Below, one piece after another: positions 1 to 10,708 of a DNA stretch of 64,000 bases; positions within the stretch are counted from its first letter, which is position 1, and each line of letters opens with the position of its first letter. A program made the translations under genes and the position numbers. The stretch spans positions 1-64,000 of the forward strand of contig JALSJQ010000009.1 in the NCBI GenBank assembly GCA_026989275.1, given 5' to 3'. A model generated the notes under the pieces. The model searched no databases and was not told the origin of the DNA. It saw only the letters and a program-made list of their open reading frames with translations. This stretch comes from Albidovulum sp. (lineage in GTDB: Bacteria; Pseudomonadota; Alphaproteobacteria; Rhodobacterales; Rhodobacteraceae).

Positions 1-1100
1 CCGGCGAGCTCAAGACCAAGCCGACCCAGCATTCGGTCAAGGAGATGCGGTCGATCGGCCTGCAACCCGACATCCTGGTCTGCCGCTCGGAGCATCCGAT
101 CCCGCAGACGCAGCGCGACAAGCTCGCCCTGTTCTGCAATGTCCGCCCCGAGGCGGTGATCCCGGCCTACGATCTCGATTCGATCTACAAGGCGCCGCTC
201 GCCTATCACCGCGAGGGACTCGATGCCGCCGTGCTCGACGCCTTCGGGATCGCCCCGGCCCCGAAGCCCGACCTTTCGCGCTGGCTCGATGTCGCCGAGC
301 GGATCGACAACCCCGAAGGCGAGGTGCGGATCGCCGTCGTCGGCAAGTACACCCAGCTCGAAGACGCCTACAAGTCGATCGCCGAGGCGCTCACCCATGG
401 CGGGCTTGCCAACCGGGTGCGGGTGAGGTCCGAGTGGATCGACTCGGAAATCTTCGAACGCGAGGACCCGACCCCGTGGCTCGAGGGTTTCCACGCCATT
501 CTCGTGCCCGGCGGCTTCGGCGAGCGCGGCACCGAAGGCAAGATCCGCGCCGCCCGCTTCGCCCGCGAACACGGCATCCCCTATTTCGGCATCTGCCTCG
601 GCATGCAGGTCGCGGTGATCGAGGCGGCGCGCAACCTCGCGGGCATCGCCGATGCGGGCTCGGAGGAGTTCGACCACGAAGCCGGCGAAAGACGCTTCAC
701 CCCGGTGATCTACCATCTCAAGGAGTGGGTGCAGGGCGAGACGAAGATCGAGCGGCGCCCCGAGGACGCCAAGGGCGGCACGATGCGCCTCGGCGCCTAC
801 AAGGCAATCCTCAGGGAAGGCAGCCACGCCCACCGGATCTACGGCACCACCGAGATCTCCGAGCGGCACCGGCATCGTTACGAGGTGGACACGCGATACA
901 GGGATGCGCTCGAGGAAAAGGGGCTGCTCTTCTCCGGCATGTCCCCCGACGGCAAGCTGCCGGAGATCGTCGAGATTCCCGAGCATCCCTGGTTCATCGG
1001 CGTGCAGTTCCACCCCGAGCTGAAGTCCAAGCCCTTCGATCCCCACCCGCTCTTCGCCGATTTCATCCGCGCCGCGGTGCGGCAGAGCCGGCTGGTATAG
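1..1100 (+). CDS. pyrG: CTP synthase, 5' end missing (partial)
   Basis: C-terminal two thirds of CTP synthase, the cytosolic enzyme that aminates UTP to CTP using glutamine. The frame is open from base 3 and no start lies in the window, so the gene begins upstream; about 365 residues are seen of the roughly 545 usual. The first part is the end of the synthetase domain (KTKPTQHS). A class I glutamine amidotransferase domain follows, with the nucleophile elbow GICLGMQ carrying the catalytic Cys and the QFHPE motif carrying the His/Glu pair near the C-terminus. Both catalytic elements are intact and the stop is at the usual place, so the visible part looks like a normal gene. It ends facing a minus-strand gene. 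Confidence 0.97.
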   Translation, partial: GELKTKPTQHSVKEMRSIGLQPDILVCRSEHPIPQTQRDKLALFCNVRPEAVIPAYDLDSIYKAPLAYHREGLDAAVLDAFGIAPAPKPDLSRWLDVAERIDNPEGEVRIAVVGKYTQLEDAYKSIAEALTHGGLANRVRVRSEWIDSEIFEREDPTPWLEGFHAILVPGGFGERGTEGKIRAARFAREHGIPYFGICLGMQVAVIEAARNLAGIADAGSEEFDHEAGERRFTPVIYHLKEWVQGETKIERRPEDAKGGTMRLGAYKAILREGSHAHRIYGTTEISERHRHRYEVDTRYRDALEEKGLLFSGMSPDGKLPEIVEIPEHPWFIGVQFHPELKSKPFDPHPLFADFIRAAVRQSRLV

Positions 1101-1335
1101 GCACCGGCCCGATGCGCCGCGCGACCTGGCGGGCAGGACCAGACAGACACGAAGGATCAATATCTTGGCCGCATGTCTTCACCTGCAATGTGAGACATGT
1201 GGGCGAACATGCTGACCGGGCTCCCCGTCTTCGGAGCGGCCAGGCAGGGGCGGCAGGCAGGAATGCCGGAGAAGCAACCGGCAGGCCATTGATATCCTTG
1301 GACCTTGCATCGGAAGAGCACCCCGCGGGCCGGCG

Positions 1336-1776
1336 CTATTTCCCGCTGTTTTCGCCGGTCTCCGCTTCCACCTGACGGCGCTTGAGCGCGATCTCGGCCT
1401 GACGGCGAATGAGGGTCTGGCGCAGATCGTGCATGGCCAGCAGCAGCGGCTGGGCGATCGTCTCGACAAGCTCGTCCGGCGCCTTCGTCTGCAGCTTGTG
1501 CGCGGTGGCGTTGAGATGGTCGATGGTTCGGAAGATGTCGTCGATCTCGCGCCGGGCCAGCGTCTCGCGCCGTTCGGCCAGCCACGCCTCGATCCGCCGC
1601 ATCTCCTCGGAGCGGATGGTGCGCCCGCCGAGCGGCTTGATGCGGCCGTTGCCGAGATTGACATTGGCAAGCGGCTCGAATTCGAGACGCCGGCTGCCCC
1701 GGTCGGTGCGGATACGGAAGACGGTGGCGGCCCCGTCCCGGGTGCGGAAATAGAGCTCGGGCAGCGTGTCGCTCAT
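1336..1776 (-). CDS. Conserved hypothetical protein, 146 aa
   Basis: Small soluble protein of 146 residues with no signal peptide and no membrane segment. The start ATG (base 1776) has a good GAGGG ribosome site four bases upstream. The N-terminal half is short beta-like segments (LYFRTRDGAATVFRI) and the C-terminal half is a long charged, probably helical stretch rich in Arg, Glu and Leu. I do not recognise a catalytic motif. The codon use matches neighbouring genes, and the ordinary composition argues for a real gene. The function is unknown; the helical C-terminal half could be a coiled coil or a protein-binding region (inference). Confidence 0.7.
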   Translation of the reverse strand: MSDTLPELYFRTRDGAATVFRIRTDRGSRRLEFEPLANVNLGNGRIKPLGGRTIRSEEMRRIEAWLAERRETLARREIDDIFRTIDHLNATAHKLQTKAPDELVETIAQPLLLAMHDLRQTLIRRQAEIALKRRQVEAETGENSGK

Positions 1777-1900
1777 CGGACCCTCACGGCTGACCTCTCC
1801 GCCATGCCCTGCCGCGCCGCGCAGGTCAAGCGCGGGAGTGCGACGGAGCCGCGGTGCACCCTCCCGCTGCCGCTCGCCCGGTGCGGACCGGCGCGGCGGC

Positions 1901-2245
1901 TCAGATGGTCGAAAGCTGCTCGATGTTGAGGCGCTCCGGGTCGAAGCCGACCATCTCCGCCAGTTCGGGCCGCGCCGGCTCTTCCCATATCCAGGCGGCC
2001 TTCTCGATCACCCGGGCCGAGGTGTGGAGGTCGAGATAGCGGGCCCGGCCCCGGAGGGGGCAGGCGAGGAAGTCGTCGCGCGGCTCGAAGAGCGACATCG
2101 CCACATCCTCGCGCGGCATCACCACCTGCGGCGGCCGCCCCGGCAGACGGATCTCGCACGCGCGGCGGCTCTCGGCGATCACGGCGCCGCCCGTCCGCAC
2201 GACCCAGTTGCCCCCGGCCTCGATGACGCGGATCTCGTCGCTCAT
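1901..2245 (-). CDS. DUF427 domain protein
   Basis: Protein of 114 residues that matches the DUF427 family, small beta-rich proteins of unknown biochemical role. Recognisable family elements are an N-terminal VIEAGGNWVVR segment, the FEPRDDFLACPLRG stretch and a C-terminal AWIWEEP motif. The start at 2245 (MSDEIRV) is chosen because a GGAGAG ribosome site lies just upstream; a longer frame reaching 2356 adds an Arg- and Pro-rich segment without a ribosome site and is not believed. It is transcribed away from pyrG and may share a transcript with the downstream 146-aa gene, 125 bases away. DUF427 function is not established, so none is assigned. Confidence 0.85.
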   Translation of the reverse strand: MSDEIRVIEAGGNWVVRTGGAVIAESRRACEIRLPGRPPQVVMPREDVAMSLFEPRDDFLACPLRGRARYLDLHTSARVIEKAAWIWEEPARPELAEMVGFDPERLNIEQLSTI

Positions 2246-2431
2246 GCCTCTCTCCCCTGTTCCGTTTCCTCTGCGGCGCCGCCCGTGCGGCGATGTCCGG
2301 GGCGACACCGTCGGCTGCGGCAGCCGCATGCAGCGGCAACGCGGCCCGCAGGTCACGCGCCTATCGCCGCTATCATAGCCGATGAAACGATGCCGCGCCC
2401 GGTGGCAGATCGGCGCATGGCCCGTCGCCTC

Positions 2432-4246
2432 TCACAGCGGCCGGGTCGCCTCGGCCAGCCAGGCGCGGCTCTCCTCGGGCAGATGGGGCGCGAGCGTCTC
2501 GAACACGCGGGCATGATAGCCGTCAAGCCAGGCGCGCTCCTCCCGGTCGAGAAGGTCGGGCAGGATCAGCCGCCGATCGATCGGCGCGAGGGTCAGCGTG
2601 TCGAAGCCGAGCATGTCGCGTCCCTCCTCGGCCGCCGCCTCGCGCACGACCACCAGGTTCTCGATGCGGATGCCCCATGCACCCTCACGGTAATGGCCGG
2701 GTTCGTTCGAGAGGATCATGCCGGGCTCGAGCGGCACGGTGCCGGTGCGGGAAATGCGCTGCGGCCCCTCGTGGACCGCCAGATGGACCCCGACCCCGTG
2801 ACCGGTGCCGTGGTCGTAGTCGCACCCCATCCGCCAGAGCGGTGCCCGGGCGATCGGGTCGAGATCGGCGCCGGCGCAGCCGGCGGGCCAGCGGGCGAGG
2901 GTGAGGGCGATCATGCCCTTGAGCACGCGGGTGAAGGCCTCGCGGGCACCTTCGGCCAGCGCCTCGAGCGGCGGAGCAAGGACGGTGCGGGTGATGTCGG
3001 TGGTGCCGTCGAGATATTGCGCCCCCGAGTCGATCAGCACCAGTTCGCCGGGGCGCACCGGCCGGTTGGTGCGCTCGGTAACGCGGTAATGGACGATGGC
3101 GCCATGCTCCCCGGCTCCGCAGATGGTCTCGAAACTGATGTCCTCGAAGAGCGGCTGACGGGCGCGAATCTCCTCCAGCCGGCGGACGATGGCGATCTCG
3201 TCTAGGTCGTGGGCGGGCCGGGCAAGTCGGTCGTCGAGCCAGTGGAGGAAGAGCGCCATCGCCACCCCGTCGCGCTCATGGGCCGTCGTCGTTGCCCGGA
3301 TCTCGGCCGGGTGCTTGCGGGCCTTCGGCAGAAGGCAGGGGTCGGGGCCGCGCTGGGGTTCGGCGCGGCCGCTCTCGAGCGCATGCCACAGCCGCAAGGG
3401 CGCGCTCTCCGGGTCGATCCGCACCAGCCCCTCGAGCCGGGCCAGCGCCCCGATCAGCTCCTCGGGCGGACGGCACCGCACCTCCTCTCCCAGATATGCC
3501 GCCACTTCGGGCGGCACCTTGGCCGGGTGGATGAAGAGATCGAGCGTGGCATCGGCATGGAGGATGGCGAAGGCATGGGGAACGGGGGTCCGGGGGATGT
3601 CGCTGCCGCGGATATTGAGCAGCCAGGCGATCGAATCGGGCAGCGTCAGCACCGCCGCCGCCTCGCCCCGGGCCGCGAGATCGGCCGCCACGAGCCGCCG
3701 CTTCTCCGCATGGCTGCGCCCGGCAAGACGCTCGGGCCAGATGCGGACCGGACCGCAAGGCGGCGGAGGCTGGTCCTGCCAGATGCGATCGACGAGATTT
3801 TCGGCAAGCGGCACCGGCACGATGCCCGAGCCCTCGAGCCGGTTCTCGAGCCGGGCGATCCAGTCGGGGGTATGGAGCCAGGGATCGAAACCGACCCTGC
3901 CGCCCTCGGGAAGATGCTCGCGCAGCCAGTCGGCCGGGCGGGTCTCGGGCCAGGGCACGGGTGTGAAGACGGTCGTGTCCACCTCGTATTTCACCTGCAC
4001 CCGGTAGCGGCCATCGACGAAAAGACCGGCCGCCTCCTCGAGCGCGACGAGGAAGCCGGCCGAGCCGGTGAACCCCGTGAGCCAGGCGAGCCGCTCGTCA
4101 CGGGGGGCGACCCATTCGCCCTGATGGGCGTCGGCCCGGGGCACGATATAGCCCCGAAGCCCCTCCCGCGCCATTTCGGCCCGCAGCCGCGCGAGGCGTC
4201 TCGGGCCCTGAGTGGGGTCGGTGCGGGCGGTGAAATCCTGCAGCAT
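2432..4246 (-). CDS. Aminopeptidase P family (M24) metallopeptidase
   Basis: Cytosolic Xaa-Pro aminopeptidase of the long (about 600 aa) three-domain type that removes an N-terminal residue preceding proline. It has 604 residues from the start at 4246 (MLQDFTAR), which has a GAGGAAA ribosome site; the open frame continues upstream to 4441 but lacks one. The first part holds two creatinase-type N domains (residues about 10-300). The C-terminal pita-bread domain shows the expected dinuclear metal ligands: Asp in LIDSGAQY, Asp in DGTTDITRT, His in GHGVG, Glu in SNEPGHY and Glu in IRIENLV. All are present, so the enzyme should be active. It lies 133 bases downstream of cobT on the same strand. 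Confidence 0.93.
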   Translation of the reverse strand: MLQDFTARTDPTQGPRRLARLRAEMAREGLRGYIVPRADAHQGEWVAPRDERLAWLTGFTGSAGFLVALEEAAGLFVDGRYRVQVKYEVDTTVFTPVPWPETRPADWLREHLPEGGRVGFDPWLHTPDWIARLENRLEGSGIVPVPLAENLVDRIWQDQPPPPCGPVRIWPERLAGRSHAEKRRLVAADLAARGEAAAVLTLPDSIAWLLNIRGSDIPRTPVPHAFAILHADATLDLFIHPAKVPPEVAAYLGEEVRCRPPEELIGALARLEGLVRIDPESAPLRLWHALESGRAEPQRGPDPCLLPKARKHPAEIRATTTAHERDGVAMALFLHWLDDRLARPAHDLDEIAIVRRLEEIRARQPLFEDISFETICGAGEHGAIVHYRVTERTNRPVRPGELVLIDSGAQYLDGTTDITRTVLAPPLEALAEGAREAFTRVLKGMIALTLARWPAGCAGADLDPIARAPLWRMGCDYDHGTGHGVGVHLAVHEGPQRISRTGTVPLEPGMILSNEPGHYREGAWGIRIENLVVVREAAAEEGRDMLGFDTLTLAPIDRRLILPDLLDREERAWLDGYHARVFETLAPHLPEESRAWLAEATRPL

Positions 4247-4379
4247 GGCGTTTCCTCGACTTTTGCGGGCTCGCGCGGCGGGCAGCCCCGCCCCTTCCCC
4301 GGCGCCTCCTTCGCGCGGCACGCCCCGGCCGGAGCACGGCATCCACGCGGCCGCCTGCGCAAGGCCGCCCCCGCAACCC

Positions 4380-6251
4380 TCAGGCGGCGCGGCCGCGGCC
4401 GCGTGCCCGGCGACGCGGATCGTTCTCGAACAGCGCGGCAAGCTGCGCCGTCATCGCCCCGCCGAGATCGGCCGCGTCGGTGATGGTCACCGCCCGGTCG
4501 TAATAGCGGGTGACGTCATGGCCGATGCCGATCGCCAGGAGCTCGACATCGCCCTGCCGCTCGATGAGGGCGATCACGTCGCGCAGATGCTTCTCGAGAT
4601 AGTTCGCCGGATTGGTCGAGAGGGTGGAATCATCGACCGGGGCGCCGTCGGAGATCACCATCAGGATCTTGCGCTGCTCGGGCCGGCGCCTGAGCCGCCG
4701 CCAGGCCCATTCGAGCGCCTCACCGTCGATGTTCTCCTTGAGGATGCCCTCCTTCATCATCAGCCCGAGATTGTTCTTCGCCCGCCGCCAGGGCAGATCG
4801 GCCGGCTTGTAGATGATGTGGCGCAGATCGTTGAGCCGGCCCGGCATCTGCGGCCGCCCCTTCTCGACCCAGAGCTCGCGGCTCTGCCCGCCCTTCCAGG
4901 CCCGGGTGGTGAAGCCGAGGATCTCGACCTTGACCTGGCACCGTTCGAGGGTGCGGGCGAGAATGTCGGCCGAGATGGCGGCGATCGATATCGGCCGACC
5001 GCGCATCGAACCGGAATTGTCGATCAGGAGCGTGACGACGGTATCGCGGAAATCGGTGTCGCGCTCGACCTTGAAGGAGAGCGGCGTGGTCGGGTTGGCG
5101 ACGACACGGGCAAGGCGGCCGGCATCGAGCAGCCCTTCCTCACGATCGAACTCCCAGGCGCGGTTCTGCTGGGCCTGTAGCAGCCGCTGCAACCGGTTCG
5201 CGAGCCGCGCCACCGCCCCGCGCAGGGGCGCGAGCTGGGTGTCGAGATAGGCGCGCAGCCGCTCGAGCTCATAGGGATCGGCCAGCTCCTCGGCGGCGAT
5301 CTCCTCGTCGAAACGGCTGGTGAAGACCCGGTAGGCGGGATCGGCCTCGGAGGCGGACGCGGCAGCCGGCAGTTCCTCGGAAGCGTCGCTCTCGGCACTC
5401 GCCTCATCGGTGCGCTCCTCGAGCGCCTCGTCCGACATCTCGAGCGCGGATTCGGAACTCTCCTGATCGGCGGCGCTGCCGTCCTCGAGCTCCTCGTTGC
5501 CCTCTTCCTCGTCCTCGCTGCTCTCGCGGCTCCGGGCCTGGGGCTCCTCGCCCTCCTCGCCGGCGTTCTCCCCGTCGTCGGCCTGGTCGTTCTCGCGGCT
5601 CTCGGGATCCTCGCCGAGCTGGTCGCCATAGCCGATCTCCTCGATGAAGCGGCGCACGAGCCGGGCGAAGGCGGCCTGATCGTCGAGGGCCGTGTCGATC
5701 TGGTCCAGAAGATCGCCGGCCTGCGCCTCGAAGAAGTCGCGGTGGAGATCGAGAAGATGCTTCGCCGCCGGCGGCAGCGGCCGCCCGGTCGCCTTCTCGC
5801 GCACGAGATAGGCCGCCGCTTCGGCAAGCGGCGCCTCGGCCGGGTCGGTGATGCGGTCATAGCCGCGGGCCTCGGCCTCGTGGGCGATGCGGGCGTCGAT
5901 ATTGCGCGCGGTGCCGCGCATGAGATTCGTGCCGAGCGCCTCGCAGCGGGCCGCCTCCATGGCATCATAGAGCGCCGCCGCCGCCTCGCCCTCCGGGCGG
6001 AAACGGGCATGGGTGCCCTCGTCGTGGAAGCGGATCCTGAAGGCGAAGGAATCGGCCGTGCCGCGCGCGCGCATCACCTCCGCCTCGCTCATCCGGCGCG
6101 AGATCTGCGGCAGCCGCACCCCGCGCCGCGTCATCCCCGGCTGGTCGGCGGTGAAGCTCACCTCGAGATCGGGATCGTCGGCAATCGTGCGGGTGGTTTC
6201 GACCAGCGCCTTGCGCAGCCGCTCGGCCGGGTCGGCTTCGTGACGTTTCAT
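4380..6251 (-). CDS. cobT: Cobaltochelatase subunit CobT
   Basis: CobT works with the AAA+ protein CobS and the large subunit CobN to insert cobalt into hydrogenobyrinic acid diamide in aerobic cobalamin synthesis. The 623-residue protein shows the typical plan: an N-terminal helical region, a very acidic central segment (residues about 215-300, long runs of Glu and Asp), and a C-terminal von Willebrand A domain with the MIDAS motif DNSGSMRG near residue 425 and later SDGAP. The acidic linker is a family feature and not an artefact. The start at 6251 (MKRHEADP) fits CobT proteins. CobS is usually next to CobT in Rhodobacterales but is not seen in this window; the upstream neighbour is lldD. 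Confidence 0.95.
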   Translation of the reverse strand: MKRHEADPAERLRKALVETTRTIADDPDLEVSFTADQPGMTRRGVRLPQISRRMSEAEVMRARGTADSFAFRIRFHDEGTHARFRPEGEAAAALYDAMEAARCEALGTNLMRGTARNIDARIAHEAEARGYDRITDPAEAPLAEAAAYLVREKATGRPLPPAAKHLLDLHRDFFEAQAGDLLDQIDTALDDQAAFARLVRRFIEEIGYGDQLGEDPESRENDQADDGENAGEEGEEPQARSRESSEDEEEGNEELEDGSAADQESSESALEMSDEALEERTDEASAESDASEELPAAASASEADPAYRVFTSRFDEEIAAEELADPYELERLRAYLDTQLAPLRGAVARLANRLQRLLQAQQNRAWEFDREEGLLDAGRLARVVANPTTPLSFKVERDTDFRDTVVTLLIDNSGSMRGRPISIAAISADILARTLERCQVKVEILGFTTRAWKGGQSRELWVEKGRPQMPGRLNDLRHIIYKPADLPWRRAKNNLGLMMKEGILKENIDGEALEWAWRRLRRRPEQRKILMVISDGAPVDDSTLSTNPANYLEKHLRDVIALIERQGDVELLAIGIGHDVTRYYDRAVTITDAADLGGAMTAQLAALFENDPRRRARGRGRAA

Positions 6252-6412
6252 GGATGGTTCGCTCCTCGGCTCTCCCCCTCCATCTAGTCATTCGCCCGCC
6301 CCGATGGAAGGCGCCCCGCCCCGCCGGTCCGGGTGCGGCGGCCGGCCCCAGCGGCCCCGGAGGGGCACGGGGCAGGTGCAGGGCGGCAGGCGGCCCGCTG
6401 CTGCGGCCCGCC

Positions 6413-7600
6413 TCAACCGGCGGCCGGCTCCTCCCGGTCTTCCCATTCGCCGCGAAAGCCCTTCGGCACGAGAATGATGTCGCGGCCGATCTCCCCGATC
6501 CGGCGGCGGCCGCAGAGCGCCATCGTCATGTCGAGCTCCTTCTGCAGGATCTCGAGCGCCTTCGTCACCCCGGCCTCCCCCATGGCCCCGAGCCCGTAGA
6601 TCCAGGGCCGACCGATCCAGGCCGCCTTGGCCCCGAGGGCCAGCGCCCGGAGCACGTCCTGCCCCGAACGGATGCCGCCATCGACATGGACCTCGATCCG
6701 GTCGCCCACCGCGTCGAGAATGTCCGGCAGCGCCCGGGCGGAGGAAACGGCGCCGTCGAGCTGTCGGCCGCCGTGGTTGGAGACGATGAGCGCATCGGCC
6801 CCGCTCGCCGCGGCGCGGCGGGCATCCTCGACATCGAGAATGCCCTTGAGGATCAGCGGGCCGCCCCACATCTCGCGAATCGCCTCCACATCGTCCCAGT
6901 CGAGGGTCGGGTCGAACTGCTGATGGGTCCAGGCGATGAGATCCGACGGATCGTCCACCCCCTTCACATGGCCGACGATGTTGCCGAAGAAGCGCCGCTT
7001 CGTCCCGAGCATGCCGAGCCCCCAGCGCACCTTGGTCGCCATGTCGATGATGTTGCGCAGGGTGAGCCTGGGCGGCGCGCCGAGCCCGTTCTTGATGTCC
7101 TTGTGGCGCTGGCCGAGAAGCTGGAGATCGAGGGTGAGCACCAGCGCCGAACAGCGGGCCGCCTTCGCCCGGTCGATGATGTCGCGCAGAAAGCCCTTGT
7201 CGCGCATCACGTAGAGCTGGAACCAGAAGGGCCTGTCGGTGTTTTCGGCCATGTCCTCGATCGAGCAGATCGACATGGTGGAGAGGGTGAAGGGCACACC
7301 GAACCTTCCGGCCGCCCGGGCGGCGAGGATCTCCCCATCGGCATGTTGCATCCCCGCAAGCCCCACCGGCGAGAGCGCCACCGGCATCGTCACCTCCTGG
7401 CCGATGATGGTGCTCGCGGTGGAACGGTTGGTCATGTCCACCGCCACGCGCTGGCGAAAGCGGATCTCGTCCCAGTCGCGCTCGTTGTCGCGGAAGGTCT
7501 GTTCGCTCCAGGAGCCGGTTTCGCAATAGTCGTAGAAGACCTTAGGCACCCGCTTCGCATAAAGTGCCTTGAGATCGTCGATGCAGGTGATGACCGTCAT
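6413..7600 (-). CDS. lldD: FMN-dependent L-lactate dehydrogenase / 2-hydroxyacid dehydrogenase
   Basis: Member of the FMN-dependent alpha-hydroxyacid dehydrogenase family; the closest recognised role is respiratory oxidation of L-lactate to pyruvate at the cytoplasmic membrane. It has 395 residues, the usual size. Family marks include the N-terminal FYDYCETGSWSE segment, the FMN-binding PVALSPVGLAGM stretch, WFQLYV, and the active-site signature SNHGGRQLDG carrying the catalytic His, followed by VHVDGGIRSG. The start at 7600 (MTVITCIDDL) follows a GGGAGGA ribosome site. The gene is divergent from the ZIP transporter. Lactate is the likely substrate, but mandelate or glycolate-type relatives cannot be excluded by reading alone. 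Confidence 0.9.
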   Translation of the reverse strand: MTVITCIDDLKALYAKRVPKVFYDYCETGSWSEQTFRDNERDWDEIRFRQRVAVDMTNRSTASTIIGQEVTMPVALSPVGLAGMQHADGEILAARAAGRFGVPFTLSTMSICSIEDMAENTDRPFWFQLYVMRDKGFLRDIIDRAKAARCSALVLTLDLQLLGQRHKDIKNGLGAPPRLTLRNIIDMATKVRWGLGMLGTKRRFFGNIVGHVKGVDDPSDLIAWTHQQFDPTLDWDDVEAIREMWGGPLILKGILDVEDARRAAASGADALIVSNHGGRQLDGAVSSARALPDILDAVGDRIEVHVDGGIRSGQDVLRALALGAKAAWIGRPWIYGLGAMGEAGVTKALEILQKELDMTMALCGRRRIGEIGRDIILVPKGFRGEWEDREEPAAG

Positions 7601-7668
7601 TCGCCGTCCTCCCTCTTGCGCCGGCCTCTTGGGGCAGCCGCCCCTCGACGATCTCGTTATGCCCATTG

Positions 7669-7678
7669 ACTTGCAAGT
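7669..7678. promoter_or_regulatory. Perfect 10-bp palindrome in the lldD-ZIP divergent region
   Basis: ACTTGCAAGT is a perfect palindrome next to a TTGAC hexamer at 7666-7670, in the 139-base region between the divergent lldD and ZIP genes. It could be a regulator site for either gene. No regulator gene is adjacent, so this is only a candidate. Confidence 0.3.
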
Positions 7679-7739
7679 GCAATTCCCCGAAAGAGGGCGC
7701 CGGAGGCGCATGGGAGCGCCTGTCAGGACGCGGAACAGG

Positions 7740-8537
7740 ATGCTCGAGCTTCTCGGCAGCAATGTCCTCCTCGGCGGCTTTCTCGGCTCGCTGATGGCCG
7801 CGGGGCTCACGACGCTGGGCGCCACACCGGTGTTCTTCCGCAAGTCGCTCTCGGTGCGCAGCGCCGACATCCTCCTCGGCTTCTCGGCCGGGGTGATGCT
7901 GGCCGCCTCCTTCTTCTCGCTGATGATCCCGGCGCTCGATTTCGCCCATGCCATGTTCGGCTCCAAGGTGATCGCCGCCGCGGTCGCGGCCGTCTCGATC
8001 CTGGCCGGGGCCGCGACGGTGTGGGCGCTCAACACCTTCCTGCCCCACGAACATTTCCACAAGGGCTATGAAGGGCCACAGGCCGAGCGCGAGGCGCTGG
8101 CGCGGGTGTGGCTCTTCATCATCGCCATCACCATCCACAACTTCCCCGAAGGGCTGTCGATCGGCGTGAGCTTCGGCACCGGCAACGTGATGGACGGGGT
8201 GGCCGTGGCCACTGGCATCGGTCTGCAGGACATCCCCGAGGGGCTGGCGGTGGCGGTGGCGCTCGTCGGCCGCGGCTATTCCCGCGGGCAGGCCTTCTTC
8301 ATCGCGATGCTGACGGGGCTGGTCGAACCGGTGGCGGGGCTGATCGGCGCGGCGGCGGTGGCCGTTTCCCAGGCGGTGCTGCCCTGGGGGCTCGCCTTCG
8401 CCTCGGGAGCGATGCTCTATGTCATCAGCCACGAGATCATCCCCGAAACCCACCGCCACCACCACGAGAAGCTGGCCACGGCCGGGCTGATGATCGGTCT
8501 CGTGGTGATGATGGCCCTCGACTACACCCTCGGCTGA
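7740..8537 (+). CDS. ZIP family divalent metal transporter
   Basis: Integral membrane protein of the ZIP family, which moves Zn(II), Fe(II) or related cations into the cytoplasm. From the start at 7740 (MLELLGSN) it has 265 residues and about eight hydrophobic segments. The defining motifs are in the middle: IAITIHNFPEGLS in TM4 and GIGLQDIPEGLAVA in TM5, whose His, Asn, Pro and Glu residues form the binuclear metal site. A short His-rich stretch (HRHHHEK) lies before the last helix. An upstream in-frame ATG at 7710 would add ten residues; neither start has a strong ribosome site, so the exact N-terminus is uncertain. The substrate cannot be read from sequence. Confidence 0.92.
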   Translation: MLELLGSNVLLGGFLGSLMAAGLTTLGATPVFFRKSLSVRSADILLGFSAGVMLAASFFSLMIPALDFAHAMFGSKVIAAAVAAVSILAGAATVWALNTFLPHEHFHKGYEGPQAEREALARVWLFIIAITIHNFPEGLSIGVSFGTGNVMDGVAVATGIGLQDIPEGLAVAVALVGRGYSRGQAFFIAMLTGLVEPVAGLIGAAAVAVSQAVLPWGLAFASGAMLYVISHEIIPETHRHHHEKLATAGLMIGLVVMMALDYTLG

Positions 8538-8765
8538 AAGGGCTTGCGGGAAAGATCTGCCGGCGCCGACCACGGACCTCGGCGGCGGCTGCGGGCCTCG
8601 GCGGCTGCGGAGGGATTGCGGACGAGGCGCACCGCCCTGCCCTCTCCTCCACGTCCTGCGGGAATCGGGTTCCCCGGATGCGGGACGCCGCCCGTCATGC
8701 GGAAAACCGGCAGCCCGATGCCCTTCATCGGCCGACGCCGGACGCGCCGGAAGCCGGCAGGCCTT

Positions 8766-9572
8766 TCAGGCGCGGTGCACCCCTTCGGCGAGGCTGCGGA
8801 CGAAATCCAGCACCGCCTCGGGCCGCTCCCCGGCGCCGATGCGGCTGACGATGGCCGAGCCCACCACCGCCCCGTCGGCGACGCGGGCGATGGCCTCGGC
8901 ATCTTCCGCCGTCCTGATCCCGAAGCCGACGCAGACCGGCAGTTCGGTCCTCTTCTTGATGCGGGCGACCTCGGGAGCGACCTGATCGGCGCTCGCCGCC
9001 CCGGCGCCGGTGATGCCGGTGATCGAGACGTAATAGACGAAACCCGAGGTGTTCTGCAGCACCCTGGGCAGACGCGCATCATCGGTGGTGGGGGTGGCCA
9101 GGCGAATGAAGTTGAGCCCGGCCCCGAGCGCCGGCAGGCAGAGCTCGGCGTCCTCCTCCGGCGGCAGATCGACCACGATCAGCCCATCGACCCCGGCCGC
9201 GCGCGCATCGGCGAGGAAACGCTCGACGCCGTAGATGTAGATCGGGTTGTAATACCCCATGAGAACGATCGGCGTGCCGTCGTCCCCGGCGCGGAAATCC
9301 CGCACCATCTCGAGGGTTCGCGCCAGGGTCTGCCCGGCGGCAAGGGCCCGCTGGCCGGCAAGCTGGATCGTCGGCCCGTCGGCCATGGGGTCGGTGAAGG
9401 GAAAACCGAGCTCGATCACGTCCACCCCGGCCGCCGGCAGGCCGCGGACGATCTCGAGCGCCGTGTCGTAATCGGGATCACCGGCCATGACATAGGCGAC
9501 AAAGGCCTTGCGCCCCGCTTCCCTGAGACGGGCGAAGGTGCGGTCGATACGGGTTTCCCGGACTGTCTGCAT
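8766..9572 (-). CDS. trpA: Tryptophan synthase alpha chain
   Basis: Catalyses the aldol cleavage of indole-3-glycerol phosphate to indole and glyceraldehyde 3-phosphate, passing indole to the beta chain. The 268-residue TIM barrel starts at 9572 (MQTVRETR) behind a GGGAGAG ribosome site; a start at 9599 would add nine residues without one. The catalytic Glu and Asp are in [15 protein letters not shown], the phosphate-binding GFGIRT and a conserved [10 protein letters not shown] segment are present. trpB, usually immediately upstream, is not here: the gene stands alone between the ZIP gene and a DMT exporter, so the trp genes are dispersed in this genome. Length and motifs indicate a functional gene. 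Confidence 0.96.
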   Translation of the reverse strand: MQTVRETRIDRTFARLREAGRKAFVAYVMAGDPDYDTALEIVRGLPAAGVDVIELGFPFTDPMADGPTIQLAGQRALAAGQTLARTLEMVRDFRAGDDGTPIVLMGYYNPIYIYGVERFLADARAAGVDGLIVVDLPPEEDAELCLPALGAGLNFIRLATPTTDDARLPRVLQNTSGFVYYVSITGITGAGAASADQVAPEVARIKKRTELPVCVGFGIRTAEDAEAIARVADGAVVGSAIVSRIGAGERPEAVLDFVRSLAEGVHRA

Positions 9573-9769
9573 GTCTCTCTCCCTGCCTTTCCCCTCCAAT
9601 GGGCGATCCGGCCGGGAAAATCAACGCGTCCCTCCGGCGGACACGCTGGCCGGGCGGAGCAGGCGGGCAGGTTCGCCCTCCGGCTGGTCCGCGGCCGGCG
9701 CCGCCGGGCCAGGCTCACCCGCAAACCGCCCGCAGGAACGGCCGGGCACGCTTCCCCGGCCCAGCCCCC

Positions 9770-10708
9770 TCAACTCGGATGGCCCGCATCGCCCGGAGCA
9801 GGACGCAGCAGGAGCGCAAGGGCCGCCAGCGTCAGCACCACGCCGAGGGCGACGCGCGCGGGCGGCAGCGCATGGCCGAGGGCGAATTCCCAGACCAGCA
9901 CCCAGACGGGGGTGAGATAGGTGTAGGCCATCACCTTCGAGGAAGGCAGGCGCAGCGTGGCGAACTGCAGCAGCAGGAAGGTCGCAGAAGAGGCGAAGAC
10001 CGCGAGATAGAGGACCGCGATCCAGACGATCGGCGGCAGGGCGCTCCAGGCGGTGCGCCACAGATCGGACCAGCCCCATAGCACGAGCACGAGGAGCCCG
10101 CCGAGAATGGTGCCGAAGGTGAAGGCCGTGGCCGGCTCGCCGCGGTTGAGACGGCGGACCATGGGCGTATAGAGCGCATGAAAGGCACAGCCGACGAGAT
10201 AGATCAGCTCTCCCCGGCCGATGGCGAGCCGCAGCAGTGCCGCCGGGTCGCCCCGGAAGATCACCCAGAGCGCACCGCCGGCCCCGAGCCCGAGCGCCGC
10301 CAGAAGACGCGGCGGCGGCGTCTGCCCCACAAGCCCCCAGCCGAAGAGGGCCGCCATGAAGGGGGTGAGGGTGAAGACCGCCGCAGCCGACACCGGCGCC
10401 GCCGTCTTCAGCCCTTCGAACATGAAGACGAAATAGGCCACGAACAGCCCCCCCAGCACGAGGAAGCGCCAGGGAGCGCGGAAATGGCGCGGTGCGAGAT
10501 CCCCCCGAAGCGCGGCCAGCGCCCCGACGATGGCGCCGGCGATGGCAAAGCGCAGCGCGTTGAGCGCCGCGGGGGCGATCTCGCCCGCCACCATCGCCCC
10601 GAGCGAGAACGATCCGGCGACGAGCAGCGAGAACAGCAGCATCGCCCCGTGGCCCCGGAGGGCCTCGCGACTCGGCCCGCGGCGGATGGTGACGGCTTCG
10701 CGCGGCAT
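9770..10708 (-). CDS. EamA/DMT-family transporter
   Basis: Inner-membrane protein of the drug/metabolite transporter superfamily with two EamA repeats and about ten hydrophobic segments in 312 residues. The start at 10708 (MPREAVTI) has a GGGAGGGG ribosome site; the frame stays open to 10993, but that stretch is a low-complexity Gly/Gln/Arg-rich translation of a pyrimidine-rich run and is unlikely to be coding. Motifs typical of the family are the repeat-start [20 protein letters not shown] and [13 protein letters not shown], and in the second half [22 protein letters not shown] proteins export amino acids, nucleosides or other small molecules; the substrate is not predictable. It is divergent from lipA. 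Confidence 0.9.
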   Translation of the reverse strand: MPREAVTIRRGPSREALRGHGAMLLFSLLVAGSFSLGAMVAGEIAPAALNALRFAIAGAIVGALAALRGDLAPRHFRAPWRFLVLGGLFVAYFVFMFEGLKTAAPVSAAAVFTLTPFMAALFGWGLVGQTPPPRLLAALGLGAGGALWVIFRGDPAALLRLAIGRGELIYLVGCAFHALYTPMVRRLNRGEPATAFTFGTILGGLLVLVLWGWSDLWRTAWSALPPIVWIAVLYLAVFASSATFLLLQFATLRLPSSKVMAYTYLTPVWVLVWEFALGHALPPARVALGVVLTLAALALLLRPAPGDAGHPS